From Actinoallomurus sp963823735 (GTDB lineage Bacteria; Actinomycetota; Actinomycetes; Streptosporangiales; Streptosporangiaceae): a stretch of DNA of 64,000 nt. Below the pieces are notes generated by a model. It saw nothing but the letters and a program-made list of their open reading frames with translations. It ran no database searches and was not told the origin of the DNA. Location of the stretch: NCBI GenBank assembly GCA_963823735.1, contig CAWGMO010000001.1, forward strand, positions 434,001 through 498,000. The letters run 5' to 3'. This document shows, in pieces, positions 25,502 to 34,433 of this stretch. Every line of letters begins with the position of its first letter. Position 1 is the stretch's first letter. The translations under genes were made by a program, and so were the position numbers.

Positions 25502-26618
25502 TCATTCGGGGCGCACGCCGACGATGGGGCTCCGCCAGGCCTCACCGGCCGGGAGGCCGGCCCGCCAGAGCCCGCGGTGGACCTCACGGAAGCAGTCGTG
25601 GCGGCGCAGCGTCGCCCGGATCGCGGTCTGGCTGGTGGACGCGGGCAGGGGCGGCAGCTCGGCCGCGAGCTCGGCCGGCGCGCGTACCGGGACGACCGAC
25701 CGCGCGAGCCTGTGCAGGCACGCACGGGCGCGTACGACCTCGGCCGGGACGCTCCGCGCGAGATCGGCCCAGGCCGGGACGGGGGCCATCATCGAGGTGA
25801 AGGCCGCCGAGGTGATCTGGTGCTCGACGGCGAGCTCCACCGACGAACCCGGCGACGGCGCCCGCACCGCGCAGGATGCGCCGGCGGTCTTCGGGGGTGG
25901 CCGTCCACAGGCTGAAGCCGGCGACCGCCGCGATGCCGGCGACGGCCCACGGCGAGACGTTGTTCCACACCCACTTCACGCCGGCGACGCCGCCGCGCCC
26001 GGCGAGTTCGGAGACGCCGCTGACCGAGCGCAGGAGCTCGCCGCCCGTGTCACCGGCGGAGCCGAGGACGGCGACCCATTCGCCGTGGCGCCGCAGGTCG
26101 GCGTCCGGACCGTAGACGGCCCGCAGCGCCGGCTCGTCCGTGCTCAGGAAGAACGCGCCGAGCTGGAGGGCGAGGACCGCGCTGTCCGGGGAGTCCAGGC
26201 GGGCGACGCGCCGCTCCTCACCGGGATCGAGGAGCCCGGCGGCGGGGTCGACGAGGTTCAGATGCGGGAGGTAGTCGGCCTCCCACCGGCGGATGAAGGC
26301 GTCGACCGGCACCCGGCCGGAGTACCGTGCGGCCTGCCGCGCGACCTCGTCGAGGACGTGCCGCGCGCAGAACAGCCGGATCGTGCCGTTGCCGGCGAGG
26401 TTGACGAGGATGGTGCGCCGCTCGTGCCGGGACGCCTTGCCGGCGTCGCGGAGCAGCGTCTCGGCGTCCGCGACCACCGGCCATCCGGCGTGCTCCCGCG
26501 CGTCGGGGGGCGACCCGATGATCGGTTTCACGGCGTCGCGCAAGTGGGTCCTGCGGGCCGGCACGCGTGAGGTGGGCTCCGGCAGGTGGTCGCGCGGCGG
26601 ATCGGGTGGTGTCGTCAT
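25502..26618 (-). CDS. PIN-domain protein with C-terminal helical part, frameshift near 25,850
   Basis: The first two thirds read from ATG 26618 and carry PIN-like acidic positions: VVADAE (about residue 48), HVLDEV, SPDSAVLAL and LSTDEPAL, the four-acid pattern of Mg-dependent ribonucleases. A hydrophobic WAVAGIAAVAG segment follows. Near 25,840-25,855 the frame changes and the remaining about 115 residues (SSVELAVEHQ onward) continue to 25502. One base change repairs it. PIN proteins act as toxins or RNA-processing nucleases, but no antitoxin gene is adjacent. Confidence 0.6.
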
Positions 26619-26682
26619 CGCTCGAAAACGGTACGCCCGGCTTGCGACAGTTCCCGGGCACCGATCGGGGAACGCGAGTGGC

Positions 26683-27204
26683 TCAGCCTCGCCCGAGCCT
26701 CAGGCAGGAGCCGACCACGCCTCCGACCGTGCCCCCGACGAGATGTCCCGCCGCGGCGAGCCGGCCGCGGAGGTGCCCGCCGGTCGCCGGGCTCCGGCCT
26801 GCCCTCCGAGCCGTACGCCGCCGGCCACCGGCCAGTGCGCACGCCCCCATGACGATCGGCATCGGTCCGCGCGTGCCCTCGACCGACTGGATGGCGACGC
26901 TCGCCAGCGCGACGGCCAAGGCCTCGTCGGCCGCGACGTACAGGCGGATCCCGACCCAGTCCTCGCCGTGGTCACCGGACGAACGGATCTCGGCCTGTCC
27001 CGAGTGGGCCAGCACCTCGCCCATCCGGTCGATCGCGGGGCGTCCGAGGCGGAGTTCCACAGCCGATTCACTGTGCACGTGCAGGATTTGAGTGCCGCGA
27101 ACGGCCAGCGCGTGTCCGACTCCGCACTCCGCGCGGGCGCGGCTCACTCCCGGCCAGGTCTCGACCTGCGACAACAGTCGCGCGGCAGGCGAAGGCTCGC
27201 TCAT
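26683..27204 (-). CDS. DUF5519/luciferase-like domain protein
   Basis: 173 residues. The central part (about 25-110) with HALAVRGTQILHVHS, a VELRLGRPAIDRM stretch and SSGDHGEDWVGIRL corresponds to the small 'luciferase' domain family often found as stand-alone actinobacterial proteins. The last 50 residues are Gly/Arg-rich and look unstructured. No enzymatic function is established. Confidence 0.65.
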   Translation of the reverse strand: MSEPSPAARLLSQVETWPGVSRARAECGVGHALAVRGTQILHVHSESAVELRLGRPAIDRMGEVLAHSGQAEIRSSGDHGEDWVGIRLYVAADEALAVALASVAIQSVEGTRGPMPIVMGACALAGGRRRTARRAGRSPATGGHLRGRLAAAGHLVGGTVGGVVGSCLRLGRG

Positions 27205-27273
27205 CACGGGCATACCCATACCCGTATCGTCTCGCCGAAGTACCCCGGAAAGGAACCGTCTCGGACGTAATCG

Positions 27274-28491
27274 TTACGCCGGAAGTCGCCCTCTGGTCAC
27301 GTCGCCGTCGCGCCCCGGCATCACGCCGTTCGCGGTCCCGCAACAACTGACGCACCGGGCCGCGGCGGCCGGTGTCCGCGGTCGCGCGGTCCCCGTGCCG
27401 AAGCGGACGTCCTCGTAGTGGCCGATCAGCTCGTCGCAGACGCTGTTCCAGTCGTTGCCGCGTACCGACAGGAGCGCGTGACGGGCCATCCGCCGCCGCA
27501 GCACCGGATCGGCCGTGAGGGTCGCCACGGCGTCGCGCAGCTCGTCCGTGTCGTCAGGTTCGTACAGCAGGCCGTTGAAGCCGTGCCGGACCAGGTCGAG
27601 GGGACCGCCGGCGGCGGGTGCCACGACCGGCACCCCCGCCGCCAGCGCCTCCTGAACGGCCTGGCAGAAGGTCTCGTCGGCGCCCGTGTGGACGAAGACG
27701 TCCAGCGAGGCGACCAGCTCCGACAGGTCCCGTCCGGTCTGGAACCCGGTGAAGACCGCGTCGGGCAGCAGCCGCCGCAGGCGCCGCTCGGCCGGACCGT
27801 CACCGACCACGACGAGCCGTACGCCGGGCAGTCCGGTCAGGTGCCGCAGCAGCGACGGGCGCTTCTCGGCGGCCAGCCGTCCGACGTACCCGACGAGCAC
27901 CTCGCCGTCCGGCGCGAGCCGGGCCCGCAGCGCCTCCGAACGGTGGCTCGGGTCGAAGCGGCGGCCGTCCACGCCCCGGCGCCACAGCGCCAGCCGGGGG
28001 ACACCACGCCGGCCCAGCTCCTCCATCGTCGGCCGCGACGGCGCCAGGGTGCGGTCGGCCTGCTCGTGGATGCGCCGGATCCACGCCCACACGAGATGGT
28101 CGGCGCCCCGCAGCCCGTACCGCCGCGCGAACCCGACGACGTCGGTCTGGAAGACGGCGACGGCCGGTACGTCCAGCCGCCGGGCGGCCGCGACGCCGGA
28201 CGCGCCGAGCGTCAGCGGAGCGGCCAGATGGATGACGTCCGGTTCGAAGTCGGCCAGCACGCCCGTGACCTGCCGGGACGGAACCCCGAGGACGAACGAC
28301 CGGTAGAACGGGAGGGCGACCCCTCTCGTCAGCCGCACCGGCTGGCCCGCGTGGCCGTCCGGCCCGGGGCCCGGCGCGACGACCAGCACCTGATGGCCGC
28401 GCCCGGCCAGATGCTCCATGACACGGCACACCGAGTTCGTCACCCCGTTCACCCGGGGGAGGAACGACTCGGTCACGATGGCAACCCGCAT
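27274..28491 (-). CDS. GT4-family glycosyltransferase (GDP-mannose-dependent mannosyltransferase type)
   Basis: 405 residues from ATG 28491. The N-terminal MRVAIVTESFLPRVNGV is the typical start of actinobacterial MgtA-like alpha-mannosyltransferases. The second domain has VGYVGRLAAEK, and the donor-site motif with GADETFCQAVQEALAAGVPVVAP (E-x7-E, around residue 290). The last 40 residues are Arg/Ala-rich and variable. It probably mannosylates a cell-envelope glycolipid at the cytoplasmic membrane. Confidence 0.88.
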   Translation of the reverse strand: MRVAIVTESFLPRVNGVTNSVCRVMEHLAGRGHQVLVVAPGPGPDGHAGQPVRLTRGVALPFYRSFVLGVPSRQVTGVLADFEPDVIHLAAPLTLGASGVAAARRLDVPAVAVFQTDVVGFARRYGLRGADHLVWAWIRRIHEQADRTLAPSRPTMEELGRRGVPRLALWRRGVDGRRFDPSHRSEALRARLAPDGEVLVGYVGRLAAEKRPSLLRHLTGLPGVRLVVVGDGPAERRLRRLLPDAVFTGFQTGRDLSELVASLDVFVHTGADETFCQAVQEALAAGVPVVAPAAGGPLDLVRHGFNGLLYEPDDTDELRDAVATLTADPVLRRRMARHALLSVRGNDWNSVCDELIGHYEDVRFGTGTARPRTPAAAARCVSCCGTANGVMPGRDGDVTRGRLPA

Positions 28492-28760
28492 GGTGACTGA
28501 GCTTGACCACGTCACGCGACGGCTCCGCCGCCTCGGGGTACCGCAGGAGCGAACAACGGACGAACGGCACCGATCACGCCCGTACCGCAACCCGGCCTGT
28601 CCGCGGTGTGACATCTCCGTGACGCCGCATTCAGATTCCTGTGAGGATCCGACCCCTTAACGGCCTCGCGACATCACGTTTAGTGTTCGGCGGGTAACGC
28701 AAAGCATCGTTCATATGACCGTCAGTAACACCAAAACGCCGCCGTAGTGGGGAGACTGTC
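28492..28760. other. Divergent intergenic region ahead of the encapsulin/2-MIB locus
   Basis: About 270 bases between divergent genes. The right part (28,670-28,745) is AT-richer than its surroundings and must carry the shell-gene promoter; a GGGGAGA ribosome site precedes ATG 28761. No convincing operator or promoter boxes could be assigned. Confidence 0.5.
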
Positions 28761-30164
28761 ATGACCAGCGAGGCCATCGACGAATCACCGTCCGGCGAGG
28801 GCCGGCTGAGTCTCGACACCCGCGCGGCGCGCAACCTGGCGACCACCACCAAGTCGGTGCCGCAGACGCGGGGCATCACCCCGCGGTGGCTGCTGCGCAG
28901 GCTGCCCTGGGTCGAGGTCTCCGGCGGCACCTACCGGGTGAACCGCCGCCTCAACCTCGCCGTCGGGCAGGGCCGGGTCGCGTTCGTCCAGGCGGGCGCC
29001 GACGACGTGCGCATCGTCCCGGAGACCCTGACCGAGCTTCCGCTGCTGCGGGGGTTCGGCGACACGGCGCTCCTGACCCACCTGGCACGCCGGTTCACGG
29101 TCCGCCACTTCACGCCCGGCGAGGTCATCGCGGACGCGGGAGCGCCGGTGACGGAGGCGTTCATCATCGCCCACGGCCGGGTCGAGCGCCTCGCGACGGG
29201 CGAGTACGGCGACGTCCAGAGCCTCGGCGTGCTCGTCGACGGAGCGCACCTCGGCGACGAGGCGCTCAACCGGTCCGAGCCCGCGTGGCAGCACACGTAC
29301 CGGGCCACGACGGCCGGGACGGTCATGGTCGTGCGCTGGCGCGACTTCCAGCAGGTCCTCGACGAGTCACCGCAGCTCCAGGCGCACATCGAGGCCCGCC
29401 TCGCCGTCGCCGGCCGCGCCGTCAACCGCAAGGGCGAGGCCGAGGTCGCGCTGGCGTCCGGGCACGAGGGCGAGCCGGAGCTGCCCGGCACGTTCGTCGA
29501 CTACGACCCGGCGCCCCGCGAGTACGCCCTGTCGGCCGTGCAGACGGTCCTGCGCGTCCACACGCGCGTCCAGGACCTCTACAGCGAGCCCATGGACCAG
29601 CTCGAACAGCAGCTCCGGCTCGTCGTGGAGGAGGTACGCGAGGAGCAGGAGCGCGAGCTGCTGAACAACCGCGACTTCGGGCTGCTGCACAACGCCGAGT
29701 ACGACCAGCGCATCAGCACCCGCGGCGGGCCGCCGACCCCCGACGACATGGACGACCTGCTCACCCGCCGCCGCGGCACCCGGCTGTTCCTGGCGCACCC
29801 GAAGGCCATCGCCGCGTTCGGCCGCGAGTGCAACCGGCGCGGCCTGTACCCCACTCCCGTCGTCGAGGACGGACAGCCGATCACGGCCTGGCGCGGTGTC
29901 CCCGTCTTCCCCTGCGACAAGCTGCCCATCAGCGAGGGACAGACGACCACGATCGTCGCGATGCGGCTCGGCGAGGACGACCAGGGCGTCGTCGGCCTGC
30001 GCCGCACCGGGCTCACCGACGAGTACGCGCCGGGGCTGAGCGTCCGGCCCATGGGCATCGGCGACCGGGCCCTGAAGGAGTACCTGGTCTCCGCCTACGC
30101 CTCGGTCGCCGTTCTCGTACCCGACGCGATCGGGCTGTTGGAGAACGTCGACATCGCCCAGTGA
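28761..30164 (+). CDS. Family 2B encapsulin shell protein with cyclic-nucleotide-binding domain (EshA-like)
   Basis: 467 residues. After an N-terminal arm (SLDTRAARNLATTTK) comes a cyclic-nucleotide-binding-like domain (about residues 80-210; FTPGEVIADAG and HLGDEAL are the phosphate-cassette region). The HK97-fold major part contains FGLLHNAEYDQR, RRGTRLFLAHPKAIAAFGRECNRRG and a C-terminal YLVSAYASVAVLVPDA. This matches the EshA/'Crp-Fnr-like' protein of 2-methylisoborneol loci, now classed as a family 2B encapsulin that assembles a protein shell around a terpene-synthase cargo. The frame is intact, unlike its two downstream partners. Confidence 0.92.
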   Translation: MTSEAIDESPSGEGRLSLDTRAARNLATTTKSVPQTRGITPRWLLRRLPWVEVSGGTYRVNRRLNLAVGQGRVAFVQAGADDVRIVPETLTELPLLRGFGDTALLTHLARRFTVRHFTPGEVIADAGAPVTEAFIIAHGRVERLATGEYGDVQSLGVLVDGAHLGDEALNRSEPAWQHTYRATTAGTVMVVRWRDFQQVLDESPQLQAHIEARLAVAGRAVNRKGEAEVALASGHEGEPELPGTFVDYDPAPREYALSAVQTVLRVHTRVQDLYSEPMDQLEQQLRLVVEEVREEQERELLNNRDFGLLHNAEYDQRISTRGGPPTPDDMDDLLTRRRGTRLFLAHPKAIAAFGRECNRRGLYPTPVVEDGQPITAWRGVPVFPCDKLPISEGQTTTIVAMRLGEDDQGVVGLRRTGLTDEYAPGLSVRPMGIGDRALKEYLVSAYASVAVLVPDAIGLLENVDIAQ

Positions 30165-30202
30165 GCATTCCCCCGCACGCATTCCACATGAAAGGAACAC
30201 AT

Positions 30203-31041
30203 ATGACCATCGCGAGCGTCTACCAGAACGACGTCGCCAACTACTGGAACGCCGAACGCAACCCCGTCAACCTGCGGCTGGGCGACGTCTCCGGGATCTA
30301 CCACCACCACTACGGCATCGGCGAGGTCGACTGGTCCGTCCTGGACGAGACCGACGAGGACGCACGCGACGAAGCGGTCATCACCGAACTGCACCGGCTG
30401 GAGAACGCCCAGGCGCGCCTCCTGCTCAGCCACCTCGGCGACATCCGGCCCGAGCACCGCCTGCTCGACGCCGGCTCGGGCCGTGGCGGCTCCAGCATCA
30501 TGGCCGGCAGCGCCTTCGGGTGCCGGGTCGACGGCGTCTCCATCTCCCAGACGCAGGTGGACTTCGCCAACGACCAGGCGCGTCAAGCACGACGTCGCCG
30601 GCAAGGTCCGGTTCCACCTGCGGAACATGCTCGACACCGGCTTCGAGGCCGGCGCCTTCCAGGCGATCTGGAACAACGAGTCGACGATGTACGTCGTGCT
30701 CGACGACCTGTTCGCGGCGCACTCGCGGCTGCTGGCGCGCGGCGGCCGGTACGTCACCATCACCGGCTGCTACAACGACGTGTACGGCCTGCCGTCCAAG
30801 CCGGTCTCCACCATCAACGCCCACTACGTGTGCGACATCCATCCGCGCAGCGCCTACTTCCGCGCGATGGCGGCGAACCGGCTCGTGCCCACCACCGTCG
30901 TGGACCTGACCGCGGACACCATCCCGTACTGGGAGCTGCCGCCAGAAGGCGTCGGTCGCCACCGGCATCGAGGACACCTTCCTGGACGCCTACCGCAACG
31001 GCGGCTTCCAGTACCTGCTCATCGCCGCAGACCGTATCTGA
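30203..31041 (+). pseudogene. Geranyl diphosphate 2-C-methyltransferase, two apparent frameshifts
   Basis: Starts at ATG 30203 (AAAGGAA site). Segment 1 has YHHHYGIGEVDW and the SAM motif LDAGSGRGGSS; segment 2 resumes in another frame near 30,585 with KVRFHLRNMLDTGFE and WNNESTMYV; segment 3, after a second shift near 30,935, ends with VATGIEDTF and FQYLLIAADRI at 31041. Joined, the protein is about 279 residues and closely follows the streptomycete enzyme that adds a methyl to geranyl diphosphate before cyclisation to 2-methylisoborneol. The second break is repaired by removing one C at GCCGCC; the first needs one base out or two in. As given, the frame cannot make an active enzyme. Confidence 0.82.
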
Positions 31042-31068
31042 GTCCGCCGAACCGACCAGGAGCAAGCC

Positions 31069-32198
31069 ATGCCGTGTGACAGTCGACGTACCCCGTCCAC
31101 CCCGTTCGCGGGCGGACCGACCGGTATGGGGACCGCCGCGGCGCTCCTGCCATCACTGCTCGCCGCAGCGCGGCCCAGCCGTGAGGCCCCCCTCCCCGGG
31201 GCGGTGCTCCGGGCTACGCCGAGCACCCCTGGGGCGACGGCACGCACTCACCGCTCTACTGCCCGGTCGCCGAACGCTCCGACCAGGGCCTCGCCGACGA
31301 GGTGGACTCCCGGCTGGGGTCCTGGGCGCGCGACCGCGGGTTCGACGACGACGAGCTCGAAGCGCTGGGCAAGGCCGCGTTCGGGCGGCTGGTCACGCTC
31401 GCCCACCCCGACACCGACGATCCCGACGCGCTCCTCATCGCCGCGCAGCTCAACGCGAGCTGGTGGGCGGCCGACGACTACTACGCCGACGACACCGCGC
31501 TCGGTGCCGTGCCCGCGCTGCTTCCGCAGCGCCTGACCCTGGCGATGGCGGCGATGGACCCGGTACCGCCCGCTGGGGACCTCACCCCTCCGCTGCACGA
31601 CGCCCTCCAGGACGACCTGGTCCTGCGGATGCTCGACTCGGCCGTCGCGCCACCTGAGCCGCCATGGCGACCCCGGCCCAGGTCCAGCGGATCTGCTATT
31701 CGACGTTCGCCATGTTCGTGACCTGGACGGCGTACGCGGCCTGGCGGGAGACCGGGGAGTACCCGCCCGCCTGGGAGTACCTCGCGGCGCGCCAGCACGA
31801 CAGCTTCTACACGTCCATGACGCTCATCGACGTCGTCGGCGGCTACGAGGTCCCGGCGAACCTGTTCTACGAGCCGCGCGTACGCCGCGCCGCCATTCAG
31901 GCCGGCACCGCGAGCGTGATCGTCAACGACCTGCACTCGGTGGCCAGGGACGCCGCCGACGAGAACCCCGTACTGCAACCTGGTGCTGCTGATCGCCGCC
32001 GACCGCGGGTGCTCCGTCGACGAGGCGACCGAACTCGCCGTGACGCTCCACAACGACCTCGTACGCGCCTTCGAGGCCGGCCACCGCGAGCTCACGGCCG
32101 TCCCCTCGCCCGAGCTACAGCGCTTCCTGCGCGGGCTGCGCGCCTGGATGGGCGGCGGCTTCGAATGGCACGCGACGAACTCTCGTTACGCGACGTGA
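31069..32198 (+). pseudogene. 2-Methylisoborneol synthase-like terpene cyclase (encapsulin cargo), three apparent frameshifts
   Basis: The N-terminal about 40 codons (ATG 31069) are a Pro/Ala/Ser-rich disordered leader as in encapsulin-targeted cyclases. Breaks occur between 31,184 and 31,209 (C/G runs; one base missing), near 31,660 (one C missing at CCGCC) and near 31,966 (one extra C in AACCCC). Across the joined frames the metal-binding motif DDYYADD (about 31,470), the NSE-type motif NDLHSVARD (about 31,924), WEYLAARQ and the final HATNSRY are present. All class I terpene-synthase metal motifs therefore survive. Product inferred as 2-methylisoborneol from locus synteny. Confidence 0.8.
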
Positions 32199-32388
32199 GC
32201 ATTTTCGAAATCAACGTAATCGCACACGGCGGCCGGGCCATTTCAACATAGCCGCCAATGTATTGACGTATTCGGTCAGGCTGCTTAAATTCAATTCAAC
32301 ATCGAGATGTCCCCCCGCCCTCCTGTCTGCCCGCGCCGGCCACCGCAGACGACGATTCGATCCCCCTCCGCACCGTGGAGTCGTCGCC

Positions 32389-33477
32389 ATGCGCAGAAAG
32401 TTCTCCGCCCTCATCGCCGCGGCCACCGCCGGGCTCCTCCTGCTCGGCGTCGTGCCGGGCACGAGTACCGCCTCGACGGCACGGCCCGCGTCGGCCGAGG
32501 CCTCGGCCGCCGCCGGCGTCCTGATGTCCTCCTACGACGCCGGAGCCGGCTGGTGGCCCAGTAGCTGGTGGAACACCGCCGCCACCCTCACCACGCTCAT
32601 CGACCACGCGGACCCGCAGTACGACTGGGTCATCTCCAACACCTTCGACCTGAACAAGGGCCCGTTCCCGGCCGGGCAGCGCAGCAGCGACGCGATCGAG
32701 GGGAACTTCGAGAGCCGCGCCATCGACGACACCGCCTGGTGGGGTCTCGCCTGGGTGGCGGCCTACGACCGCACCCACGACCAGCGCTACCTGTCGATGG
32801 CCACCACGATCGCGGACTACGTGAACCAGTACTGGGACACGAGCACGTGCGGCGGCGGCGTCTGGTGGGACCGGGAACGCACCTACAAGAACGCCATCAC
32901 GAACGGCCTGTACCTGCGGCTCGCCGCGTCGATCCACACGCGTACCTCCGGCGACACCGTCTGGCTCGACCGGACCCGTACGGCCGCGAACTGGTATCTC
33001 AACAGCGGCCTGATCAACGGCTCGAACCTCGTCAACGACGGCCTGACCTCCGACTGCCACAACAACGGCCAGACGGTCTGGACCTACAACCAGGGCCTGG
33101 CCATCGGCGGCCTCGTGGAGGCGTGGCGCGCCACCGGCGACACGAGCCTCCTCGACGCGGCGCGACGCCTCGGGGACGCCTCGCTGACGGGTCTCACGAA
33201 CGTCGGGATCCTCACCGAGTCGTGCGACGGCCAGAACTCCTGCGACGACAACCAGAAGCAGTTCAAGGGCATCTTCAGCCGCTACCTCGCCGACCTCGCG
33301 GCGGCCACCGGGACGGCCGCGTACACGACGTTCGCCCAGCGACAGGCGGCCTCCATCTGGGCCAACGACCGCGACTCGGCCAACCGCCTCGGCCTGCGCT
33401 GGGCCGGGGGCAGCCCCAACGTGTCCGACTGGCGCACCCAGGCCAGCGCCCTCGGCGCGCTCAACGCCGCGGGCTGA
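32389..33477 (+). CDS. Secreted GH76-family glycoside hydrolase (alpha-1,6-mannanase-like)
   Basis: 362 residues. A signal peptide (RRK start, hydrophobic core, cleavage near residue 28) is followed by an alpha/alpha-barrel domain with WWPSSWWNTA, EGNFESRAIDDTAWWGLAW (the adjacent Asp pair IDD is the GH76 catalytic site, about residue 114), WWDRERTYKNAITN and WTYNQGLAIGGL. GH76 enzymes cleave alpha-1,6-mannan in fungal walls or mycobacterial-type lipomannan. No LacI-type operator was seen upstream. Confidence 0.85.
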   Translation: MRRKFSALIAAATAGLLLLGVVPGTSTASTARPASAEASAAAGVLMSSYDAGAGWWPSSWWNTAATLTTLIDHADPQYDWVISNTFDLNKGPFPAGQRSSDAIEGNFESRAIDDTAWWGLAWVAAYDRTHDQRYLSMATTIADYVNQYWDTSTCGGGVWWDRERTYKNAITNGLYLRLAASIHTRTSGDTVWLDRTRTAANWYLNSGLINGSNLVNDGLTSDCHNNGQTVWTYNQGLAIGGLVEAWRATGDTSLLDAARRLGDASLTGLTNVGILTESCDGQNSCDDNQKQFKGIFSRYLADLAAATGTAAYTTFAQRQAASIWANDRDSANRLGLRWAGGSPNVSDWRTQASALGALNAAG

Positions 33478-33482
33478 CAGCG

Positions 33483-33516
33483 GGGCCGGCGGACCGTCGC
33501 GACGGTCCGCCGGCCC
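33483..33516. terminator. Bidirectional terminator palindrome
   Basis: Perfect 34-base palindrome (17-bp arms) between convergent stops at 33477 and 33525. Confidence 0.8.
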
Positions 33517-33524
33517 GCCGTCCG

Positions 33525-34433
33525 TCAGGGCACCGCCGGCCATTCCTCGAACAGCACCGCGCTTCCGCCGGCGTCGGACGCGGCGACGACGAGCCGGCCG
33601 CCGTGTTCCTTGAACGGCACCCCGTTCTCCTTGAGCAGTTCCCGTACGCGGCCGAGGTCGTCGACGGCGGTGGTGAAACCGACCATCGACGGCTCGGCCG
33701 GGGCACGGCCGCCCGGGACGACGTCCCCCACGTGTTCCGGCGAGACGACGGTGACGCGCGTCCCGGCGCCCGCGTCGACCTCGAAATGGCCGCCGGCGGA
33801 TCTGTGGCCGCGGCCGGTGTAGCGGCCGTATTTCTCGGCGTAGCCTTCGGGGTCCGCGGCGCAAATGATCGATTCGGTCACCCGGCGCGCGCCATTGGCG
33901 TGTTTCATGAAGCGCGGCTGCAATACCAGCTCCGGCGTGAGGTGGTGCGCGACCTGAATGAGGCCTTCGGGGTTCACGGCCCGCGGAAACGAGAACACCA
34001 GGGCCTTCATCGTCTTCGCGCCGTCCGGCGTGTCGACGTCGCGCTCGAAGGGTTTGACGTCCGCGCACTCCACGCCCTGGGCGACGAGCCTGCCGCGCAG
34101 CCCGTGAATGTCATCCGCGTTGAAATGCATCACGTGCATGCCCTCGTAGCGGGCCAGCGGGACGTCGAGGTCGTACGGCCCGCGCTGCTCGGGCGTCGTG
34201 CTGTCCCACCGGCCGGCGTCGGTGTGTCCCAGCACCTCAAGGTAGTTGTCGCCGAAGATGGCCGTACGGTTGCCGGCGCCGAACGTCTCGGGGGCCCTTC
34301 CCGGCGCGAGGATGATGCGCGGCTCCGAGAGCGGCGTGAAGCCGAATCCGAGCCGCTCGTACGCCGCGATGGTCCGGTCCATGTCGCGGGTGATGAGACC
34401 GACGTGATGGAAGCCGGTGGCGTTCGTCGTCAT
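33525..34433 (-). CDS. VOC-superfamily (glyoxalase-like) protein
   Basis: 302 residues from ATG 34433, which overlaps the esterase stop (ATGA). Two or more betaalphabetabetabeta modules: FHHVGLITRDMDR at the N-terminus with the metal-ligand His, FGDNYLEVLG with Glu, and a central HVMHFNADD. It resembles the Glyoxalase_3 type of VOC proteins, whose substrates are varied. Translational coupling to a carboxylesterase suggests a shared catabolic or detoxifying step; nothing links it directly to the biosynthetic cluster. Confidence 0.78.
   Translation of the reverse strand: MTTNATGFHHVGLITRDMDRTIAAYERLGFGFTPLSEPRIILAPGRAPETFGAGNRTAIFGDNYLEVLGHTDAGRWDSTTPEQRGPYDLDVPLARYEGMHVMHFNADDIHGLRGRLVAQGVECADVKPFERDVDTPDGAKTMKALVFSFPRAVNPEGLIQVAHHLTPELVLQPRFMKHANGARRVTESIICAADPEGYAEKYGRYTGRGHRSAGGHFEVDAGAGTRVTVVSPEHVGDVVPGGRAPAEPSMVGFTTAVDDLGRVRELLKENGVPFKEHGGRLVVAASDAGGSAVLFEEWPAVP

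Noticed and set aside
25502..26618. Toxin-antitoxin locus
   Set aside because: PIN-like acids are present, but the protein is far longer than VapC and no small antitoxin gene lies next to it.
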